A stretch of DNA of 13,188 bases. Origin: Pelagophyceae sp. CCMP2097 (taxonomy: Eukaryota > Sar > Pelagophyceae). Under the pieces are notes generated by a model. That model had not been told where the DNA came from and ran no database searches. It saw only the letters and a list, made by a program, of their open reading frames with translations. Both the position numbers and the translations under genes were made by a program. The stretch is taken from the NCBI GenBank assembly GCA_026770575.1, contig MU657195.1:420385-433572 (forward strand), read 5' to 3'. The first letter of the stretch is position 1. Every line of letters starts with the position of its first letter. Below, in pieces: positions 6,919-13,188 of the stretch.

Positions 6919-8050
6919 TTTTCATCTCGCGCTCTTCGCCGCCAGCGGCGGCCTCGGATTGCGGCCGGCTGCGGAACTCATGTAGGAGGCTGGACCTGAC
7001 CCGAATCGGTCTCGTCTCGTTGGTGCGTCTTTGAATCATAAAATACTCTCGAATCGGCATTCCTCCTCTAGAAAACCCGTCGGCTGGCGCGGACCGAGTC
7101 CCGCGGCGTCTTCGAGGGCATGCGCGCCACGGCGCCGCACGACGAGCCACGGCGCCGTAGTACTCGAAGAGCCATCCACGGCACAAGGAGCGAAGGAGGC
7201 CCGCGAGGACCACGCGCCACGGCACGCGGAGCGGCGCCGCGGAGCCGCACGCACGGAGGCGCACTCGGCCGCGCCGCCCCGCGTCAAACCAATACCGACG
7301 CGCCCCGTCGGAGAAAGGCCCTCTTGCAAACGGCTCGCCTCCGGCTCCTCGACTCGCCACCGGCGACTTTCCCCGCGCCATATGCCGCTGCCTGCCCAAC
7401 GTGGATCCTCCCGGGCGCGTATGGCGGTGGTGGCTGGGGCGATGGACCCGGTTGGCGCGTTTCAAACTCGGGTGAACGGTTGCTTGCTTAATATCCACCC
7501 TGGGTGTGGCACGTTTGCGCAAGAGGCGCGCAAGTCTCGGGCCGGCCCCAGGCAGGGTGATCATCGAAGAAGGAGGGTGCATCTCCAAAGCCAGATTCGG
7601 GCCAGAAAGGAGACCTCGTGCCTCTTCGTCCCGTGGGCCCGCATTGAGGGCCTTTTTGGAGAGCCTTGCTCGTGCGAATCGGACCGAGTCGTGCGACTAC
7701 TAAATCGAGCGCTTTGCGGCCGCCTCGCTCCGCGGTGGCGCGCCGAGCGTGGGCGTAAAGTGCGCGCTCTTGCCGAAATGTGTGTCGGCAGCGCGGCGGC
7801 ATTGGACGATTCGAAGCCTTTCTTTCTCGAATTGAATACTCCCCTTTTCGGCGCAAAAGCCCGGCTTTGGAGTCATATCCACTTTGGAGGTGCGGGCAAC
7901 CACGCGCAGGACCCGGCGGGCAACGGAAACCAAACGCAGCAGATCGGGGCATCTCAAAATGTTAACGAGGCATGCGCGAGCCGTGTGGGTGGCTTCGCAT
8001 TTAGCGGGGTTGTCTTGGATGCGGCGGAGCTGGCGTCGGCGAGGGACTAG
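6896..8050. other. Ambiguous region with overlapping low-quality ORFs on both strands
   Basis: A plus-strand frame from 7031 to 8050 has only TTG at its start; its first ATG is at 7382 (222 codons to 8050). A minus-strand frame from an ATG at about 7582 runs down to 6896 (about 229 codons). Both are Arg/Ala/Pro/Ser-rich with no recognisable motif, and they overlap head-on. In a GC-rich genome, frames of this size arise by chance. The plus-strand segment from about 7421 (MAVVAGAMDPVGAFQTRVNG) has the more normal composition. I cannot choose a gene here; none may exist. Confidence 0.2.
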
Positions 8051-8149
8051 GATACGCCTTTTGGACGGGCCTAGTGTAAGCCGATGGGCCTAGTGCACGT
8101 CTCGCGCCCCTTTCAAACCGGTCCCCCGCAGAGACGTACGCTTTCAATT

Positions 8150-11100
8150 TCAAGCGCACGGCCCCACGAGCATCGGATCGCGGAGATGCGGGTTTGAGTT
8201 CTTTGCCTCGTCGCCGGGGCCAAAGTTCGAGTCTGCCACGTGGATGGGAGCGCCCTGCTTCGACCAAAGCCGCTTCTCGCCGCAGGAGATCGACCGCGAG
8301 GACCGGGGAACCACGAGCGAAAAGACCTAAGGGTTTCAAAGTCAATCTGCGAAGCAATGCCAAATCCCAGGGTGGATTCTAAGCAAGCAATGCCTCCGGT
8401 TCGCAAAGACACGCACCTGCAGTGAGACAACCAAGAGCAGAAGCGAGATGGCCACGATCAGCATCGTCTTCAGGTTGCGCAGCAGATCGTCAAAGTCGTC
8501 GTCGTCGTGGCCCACGCCGTTGGGCTCGCCGGGCTGCGCCGGCTGCGACCTACGGAACGGTATTCATGCGGCCAAAGGTCGGCACTGAGGACATTTCCCA
8601 CGCCAAACCGACAGCCGAGCAGACGCGGGTCCGTGCGGCGATGGCGTCGGCGCAGAAGTGGGCTGCGGCGTCTCCATGGCCATTGTAATCGTCGCTGCGT
8701 TGACGGCCGCGGCGTTGGATATGGGGTCTAAAGTGCCCAAGTCGACGTCAGCGTTGGATGCGGCGAGAGAGGCCGTCAGCGTCGTGGCGTAAGTGCCAGA
8801 CGTGATGGCAGTACTGAGCTTCTCCAAGACGGTGGAAACGGCGGCCTCTGCCAAATCGGAAGAGTCGCCGACGATGCCGCGGAGCTCGAGCCGGATGGCG
8901 TAGTCGATTTCTAATTCGAAGCGGGAAGTCTGCCGCAGCGCGCGTCTTTGCGACGACTTTGCCGCGGCGCGCAGGATCTCGACGGCGCTTACGGGGACGC
9001 CCGCAGATTCGGCGATGGCCACGCGAAAGGCCAGCGAAGCGGCGGCGTTGCCGAGGAATTCGTCCGCCGAAAGGTCCGAGGAAAAGGTCAGCGCCGACTC
9101 GATCTCCACGGCCATCAAAGCGTTCGTCGGATTCAGAGTCGGCAGCGAAGACGGTGAGGACGTCGGCTTGGCCGTCGGCTCGGGCGTCGGCGTGGGCGTC
9201 GGCTCGGCCGTAGGCGCGGCAGTTGGCGCGGCCGTCGGCGCGAACGTCGGTGCGTCCGTCGGCTTGACCGTCGGCGACTCCGTGGGCGCCGCCGTCGGCG
9301 ACTCCGTGGGAGCGGACGTCGGCTTGGCCGTCGGCTTGGCCGTCGGCTTGGCCGTGGGCTCGGCCGTCGGATTGGCCGTCGGTGCAGCCGTCGGCGAGAC
9401 CGACGGAGCCTCGGTCGGTGCGTCGGTCGGCGAAACCGTCGGCCCAGCCGTCGGTGAGACCGTCGGCCCAGCCGTCGGGGAGATCGTCGGCCCAGCCGTC
9501 GGATCGGCTGTCGGCCCAGCCGTCGGCCCAGCCGTCGGCCCAGCCGTCGGCGCGGCCGTCGGCGAGGCCGTCGGCGAGACCGTCGGGTCGGCCGTCGGGG
9601 CGGCCGTCGGGGCGGTCGGCGACGCCGTCGGCGACGCCGTGGGAGAAGCCGTCGGCTCAGTCGTCGGCTCGGGTGTCGTCGGCGCTAAACTGGGCGCTAA
9701 AGTTTCTGAAAAAGTGCCCACGTTTCCGGAGAACTTGGCCGATCCAATAAGGCTTTGCGCCCAGCTCTTATCAATCGCCAAGCGGCGGCCGCCTTCGCTT
9801 TCCGAGAGCTCGTCTGCCTTTGCCACTTGGTCGTTCACCCAGTCCGTCGAGTTGACTTTCCCAGCGACAACTTCAGAAAGTGCAGCGGCAAACGTCTGCG
9901 CCGTCCGCCCGTTGGCCCGGTCGATGATATCCGCCGCGTACATTTGCAGCGCCACGACGACGTCAATGAACCCTTCGCCAGGAACGCAGTTGGCCCGAGA
10001 AGATTCGGGGGCGAAACCAAAAGTTAAATTCACGTAGTCAAAAACCACCGCAGCCTGGATTGTCGCCAAGCCAGACGACTTTAAAACCGCACAATACGAC
10101 GTCTCCGTCTCGTTCGCGCCGACGGCCGCGGAGACGGCGACGGAGACGGAAATGGTTGCTGGTGTTGGGGAGAAAGTGAAGCGCTCAGTCGGCGCGGGGG
10201 TCGTTGCTGGTCTAGGGCGTTTCCATCCGACAGAAAAAGTTTTAGCGTCTCCGTCCGCGCCTACGGAGCAAGTGAGCTGCTGATCGAGCGTGTGAGCTGC
10301 TGATGTAGCCTCTATTTTGCCACTCGAAGGATTGAGCCTTTGATTTGCCCCTCTAGATTCGGCCTCTTCAAAGCATCCTGGTTTTCCACGCTTTCTTCGC
10401 AGACGCGGGCCCGCACCAAAGGCCGCCGTCGGCTCGCCATCCATCTCGACCCACGTATCGCCGGTGCTTTTGAACTCTTTGCTGAAAACGGGGTGGACGA
10501 CCGACACTTTCCTGTCCACCGATTCGCTCAACGCCGTACGGTATTGATAAACATCGTCTGCATCGTACTCGCACTGCGACGTCAGCTTGATCTCAATGTC
10601 GTTGAACTCGTAGCAAGACGGGTGCGTCCGTTCGACTGTCAAAAATACCTACCGTGACGATGACATCCGACTTGCAAAAGGTCAAGAATCCACCAAACAC
10701 GCACCTCGGACTGGCCATAAGGCAACCCGTCGATCATGTAGGCCGTCGGGTGTCTGCCGTTGATTTTGATGTCGAGCCCGCTGCTGGAGCCCGCGGCGCC
10801 GCAGTAGCCCGCCTCGCCACCGTAGTACTTGCCTGCGTCCCAGGGCGACACTTGCTGCACATCCAGTCTATAGAGGACGTTTCTTAGCGAGGGCGAGATA
10901 TTCTGAAGAATGATGCCAATGGTGGCGATCCGGCCGACTTCCAAGTCGGCGCAGTCAAACTGCGGCGCAAAATCATCACCACAATGATATTCTAAAGCAG
11001 CAATCGTGACCCCCGAGTCGATCTTCGTCGTGCCCGTCTCGCCGGGGCACGAGGACTGGCCGCCCATGGTCGTGAAGATGGGCGTGCCGTAGTCGAGGTC

Positions 11101-13188
11101 CTAAGGGAATGATTCAACACCGGCTACCCGGGATCTCAAAGAATCAACGCCTCACCTGGCCAATTTTCACGGCGAAGAAGTCGTAGGGCGAAGGGTCCGC
11201 CAGCGTAATGGAAATCGAATGCGACTGCTCGTCCTCCCTCGAGGACGCGCGAGAGAGCTCGACTTGGAGAGTTTTGCCTCTTGTCTGCGAAAATTCCAAG
11301 TTCGCTTCGGCGCCCAGCCGACGCCGACGCCGCGGCTCTTCGATCTCGAGTTCTTCTGAGAGGCGGCGGCAGAAATCAGGGGCGTCTGCTTTGTCTTCTG
11401 CCAAAAGACGCCCCGGGCGGTCTCCGGCGGTATCGGCATCCCCTTGAACAAAGTCCATGAGCCGTCGGCGGAAGATGTCGGCGCAAGCAGACTGCGAAAA
11501 ACTCTGCGACTTGGACCTGTCCGTGCTAAAGCCGACGTCCGTAGTCCTCGCCGAGGCCTTGCCGATGGTGTACTCCATTTCGACGGCCACCGTCCCTGCA
11601 AACGTGACAAGCCTGTCCGAATGAGAGAGAGCGTCAAATGCCGTTCGCCCGGTTACGTCCCCGGGCCCCGAACCCTCTTGGCAAAACTTCTGAACCACTG
11701 CTGGACGGTCCTCTTCGCGGCCGAAGCTGCACACGCCTAAAAGCTTTTCCGCCGCGGCCTTGGCCTGTTCGACGAGTTGGACATTGCCGTCGCACAGCTG
11801 ACCGAGGCCAAATTGGTCTCCCGCAGCGCAATTCACTTTCGTCTGCTCTATAAGCTGGCCCATTCTTTTCGTGAAGCCGCCAATGTTGTTGGCGCCCATG
11901 GTTCTGCTGATCTTACCAACGTTTCGTTGGCGGCGTCTTATCTCTTGCACATCATTGTTTCTCTCGCGGTTCGCGCGGCCCGCGTCATCGAGGTCGTAGA
12001 GGCCACTTGCGAGGTACTTTTTAAAAAGGGCGTCGCCCTTTTCCGTCTCCCTGGTAAACGAATCAAACGTAGCTTCAAAGCCTTGCAGCTCCGCTGCGAT
12101 GCCGTCCACCAGCGTAGCTGTGCTGTCGAGCGTCCTCGTTCGATAATCCGAGAGGATCGTTTGCCAGTCCTTCAATGCTTTTTCGTGCCCTCCCTGGTTG
12201 TCCGGATCGCCCTCTGGGTTGTTCCGGATCAGAAATCCGAGGCGTTCCATCGTCTTCTCAATCTCGTAAACCGTCAAGACAAAAGTGGAAACCTGCTCCG
12301 GGAGCCACTCGTAGCTCCGTTTGCCGGAAACACAATACCTATTCAAGGGATTCGTTTCTGAAGGTTAAACCATTTCCCCCGAGAAACGCACCCGTCCTGT
12401 TTTTTCTCAACGTCAACCTTGATAGCCTCGAGCACTCGCAGGTTCATACCTCCGCCGACGATGACGTCCGAGGGCTGGCCGGCGAGGAAGGGGTCGTTTG
12501 ATGTGCTGATCGCCATATCAAAAGTAAAGTGCAAATCGTGGCCCTGGCCCTCTCCTCGCTGAGCAGAGACTGAGGGACCCGTAGCCGAAAAGTCGTAGCC
12601 GACTCCAACACTCACGTCCACAACGCCAGTGGCGACTGCAAAGCCAGCCCCGACCACGTGCCCGACCCGAGCACCGACTCCGACCGAGCCGGAGTTGGAG
12701 ATCTCGACGTCTCAATCAGCCGCGTGCATGCCCCCAATCTCCATCGACAGAGACATCGTAGTGCCCTCTGTAATCGTCGCAAAACTATCGCCCCCCGGCG
12801 GGTCTCTTAACACAGTAAAGATAAGAGTCGGATCCGTCGAGGCCATGTAAATCTTCGGCACGTCCTCCTGGATCGAGCCGAGGACGATGGCGTGCCTCGA
12901 AAAGGCCAATTCCGCGTGGTCCACATCTCTGTCAATCTGGACAAAAATGGGTGTTGTAAAGGGCGCAAATGGGTTGGGGTCGCCCACGTTGACGGTATAG
13001 TTAAAGCCAAACGTTTCATCAGAAGAGTCATACAGACCAGTCTCTGAGCGGCCCCCAATGCCGTCGTTTATGGAGACGGAGATGGGAGTAGACGGTTCCG
13101 GCTTCGTCTGAACGACGCGGTTGGTAAAGTCGGAGATAGCTTCCACGGAAAGGCCCGTCGCCACGCCAGCTTCAAAAGTAAAGTCCCA
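8150..13188 (-). CDS. Large multi-exon PT-rich surface protein with C-terminal membrane anchor (5' end outside window)
   Basis: The proposed exons are 13188-12392, 12338-11156, 11100-10705, 10648-~8613, 8549-8417 and 8326-8150; their summed length is divisible by three (about 1,570 codons). The frame is open at the right edge, so the N-terminus is missing. In order the product shows: a beta-rich-looking region with an RDPPGG motif; a Gly/Val-rich stretch and a TSNDPFLAGQPSDVIVGGG segment; a charged helical region (exon 2); a Cys-containing region with MGGQSSCPGETGTTK (exon 3); sequons NYT, NET, NLT and NST; a PT tract of about 45 repeats; a folded domain of about 130 residues; an Asp-rich linker; a hydrophobic helix MLIVAISLLLLVVSLQ; and a polar tail ending in TGA. 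RRL or RRA motifs recur, for example before LAEDKAD and GAEANLEF. This fits a single-pass surface protein with its N-terminal bulk outside the cell. I do not recognise a named family. Exon 1 contains an in-frame TGA (12712-12714), so the copy may be broken or misread. The existence of the gene is well supported; the last two introns are less certain. Confidence 0.82.
8327..8416 (-). other. Intron between the transmembrane exon and the tail exon, 90 nt (acceptor inferred)
   Basis: Donor CTGCAG|GTGCGTGTCT closely matches the donor at 10704. The chosen acceptor ACCCTTAG resembles CCCTTAG of the 11101-11155 intron and opens a frame of 58 codons that extends the hydrophobic helix (VFSLVVP) and continues with ordinary polar composition to TGA at 8150-8152. 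The alternative acceptor TTCGCAG (8347-8348, 70-nt intron) opens an Arg/Ser-rich frame to 8113 that looks less protein-like. Confidence 0.6.
8417..8549 (-). other. Small exon encoding the transmembrane helix of the surface protein
   Basis: The exon encodes 44 residues: a Pro/Gly-rich start, an acidic cluster HDDDDFDDLL, then RNLKTMLIVAISLLLLVVSLQ. The hydrophobic run of about 16-18 residues follows a charged segment and reads on into VFSLVV across the next intron, giving a helix of normal membrane length. It is closed by a GTGCGT donor. It belongs to the gene at 8150-13188 and has no start of its own. Confidence 0.7.
8550..8612 (-). other. Intron ahead of the transmembrane exon (donor uncertain)
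   Basis: The long exon would otherwise stop at TGA 8564-8566 after a Cys/Arg-rich run that looks non-coding. The acceptor TTCCGTAG at 8550-8551 opens a 44-codon exon with a clear transmembrane helix. Phase requires a phase-2 donor. Best guess is GGCT|GTCGGT with the exon ending at 8613; CCTCA|GTGCCG (intron only 36 nt) and a donor at 8624 are alternatives. A phase-0 donor at 8608 would pair with a different acceptor, such as GTCGCAG. Confidence 0.5.
9122..9700 (-). repeat. 12-bp coding minisatellite encoding the Pro-Thr (xPTx) tract
   Basis: About 45 units with a 12-bp period, each usually carrying CCG ACG (CGTCGG on the plus strand), encode xPTx tetrapeptides such as SPTA, APTA, GPTA, KPTA and EPTA over roughly 190 residues. 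Blocks of near-identical neighbours (three AGPT, three AKPT, three ASPT) suggest local unit duplication. PT tracts of this kind act as extended, often glycosylated linkers in algal and stramenopile surface proteins. That role is inferred here from family knowledge. Confidence 0.95.
10649..10704 (-). other. Intron, 56 nt (phase 0)
   Basis: Donor TCCGAG|GTGCGTGTTT, acceptor ACGGTAG|GTATTT on the minus strand. Splicing joins LPYGQSE to VFLTVERTHPSC. The intron is readable in the upstream frame, but that frame stops at 10639 just past the acceptor, so splicing is needed to enter the 8.6-10.6 kb exon. Confidence 0.9.
11101..11155 (-). other. Intron, 55 nt (phase 0)
   Basis: Donor GGCCAG|GTGAGG, acceptor CCCTTAG|GACCTC on the minus strand. 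Splicing joins FFAVKIGQ to DLDYGTPIFTTMGGQ in frame. The unspliced frame stops just upstream of the acceptor at 11144. Confidence 0.9.
12339..12391 (-). other. Intron, 53 nt (phase 2)
   Basis: On the minus strand the donor is GACGG|GTGCGT and the acceptor GAATAG|GTATTG. Removing it joins the reading frames on either side (VEKKQDG to YCVSGKRSYEW). Without splicing, the upstream frame meets a stop inside the intron at about 12343. Size and donor match the other introns of this gene. Confidence 0.88.

Noticed and set aside
8113..8430. Arg/Ser-rich minus-strand frame as the last exon of the surface protein
   Set aside because: It is possible with the 8347 acceptor, but the frame from 8326 gives more ordinary protein and a better acceptor.
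9015..10037. 340-codon plus-strand frame with Ala-Val-Gly repeats, superficially like a structural or ice-binding repeat protein
   Set aside because: It is the complement of the PT minisatellite. The minus-strand exon is supported by in-phase introns on its 5' side and by domain-like flanks.
11777..12361. 194-codon plus-strand ORF
   Set aside because: It is antisense to a well-supported exon with correct splice phases at both ends.

Overview
The window looks like nuclear DNA of a GC-rich unicellular eukaryote, most likely a stramenopile-type alga, though that assignment is an inference. Four things point this way. One gene is split by very short GT-AG introns (three of 53-56 nt). Its product is a large, apparently secreted or membrane-anchored protein with a long Pro-Thr 'xPTx' tract and scattered RRL tripeptides, as in many stramenopile surface proteins. 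tRNA-derived SINE-like sequences with A-rich tails are present. Long stretches show no gene. No operon, Shine-Dalgarno sites or prokaryotic mobile genes were seen.

Layout. Bases 1-4950 hold no convincing protein gene and are built from repeats: a 20-bp short tandem repeat (744-790); degenerate tRNA-like B-box sequences with an A-rich tail (about 895-1260); a very large inverted repeat with ~490-bp arms, each arm holding a SINE-like unit and an internal hairpin (about 1430-2860); a cluster of CCGAGTA heptamers arranged as an inverted repeat (3340-3790); two diverged, rearranged copies of a dispersed repeat (3560-3840 and 4378-4687); and a decayed 61-bp tandem array (about 4085-4385). Bases 4953-6278 (+) encode a 441-residue, Ala/Arg/Lys-rich, coiled-coil-like protein with nuclear-localisation-type basic clusters and no recognised family. 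Bases 6279-8100 are ambiguous: short repeats and overlapping low-quality ORFs on both strands.

The right part (13188 down to about 8150, minus strand) is the 3' portion of one long multi-exon gene that enters from the right edge. Following splice signals and reading phase from exon to exon gives a chain of six exons: an extracellular region with Cys residues and N-glycosylation sequons, a charged helical region, a segment with RRL motifs, a ~190-residue PT tract, a further folded domain, a Pro-rich/Asp-rich linker, one transmembrane helix and a ~55-residue tail. The transmembrane helix and the tail lie in two small exons beyond the stop of the long open frame, so a simple ORF call misses the membrane anchor. 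One in-frame TGA (12712-12714) interrupts an otherwise continuous first exon and is the main oddity of the gene.

The genes give no evidence of working together. The window reads as one surface-protein gene, one unknown probable nuclear-protein gene and a repeat-rich intergenic region. The most unusual structures are the large composite inverted repeat and the surface-protein gene with its hidden membrane-anchor exons and interrupted reading frame.
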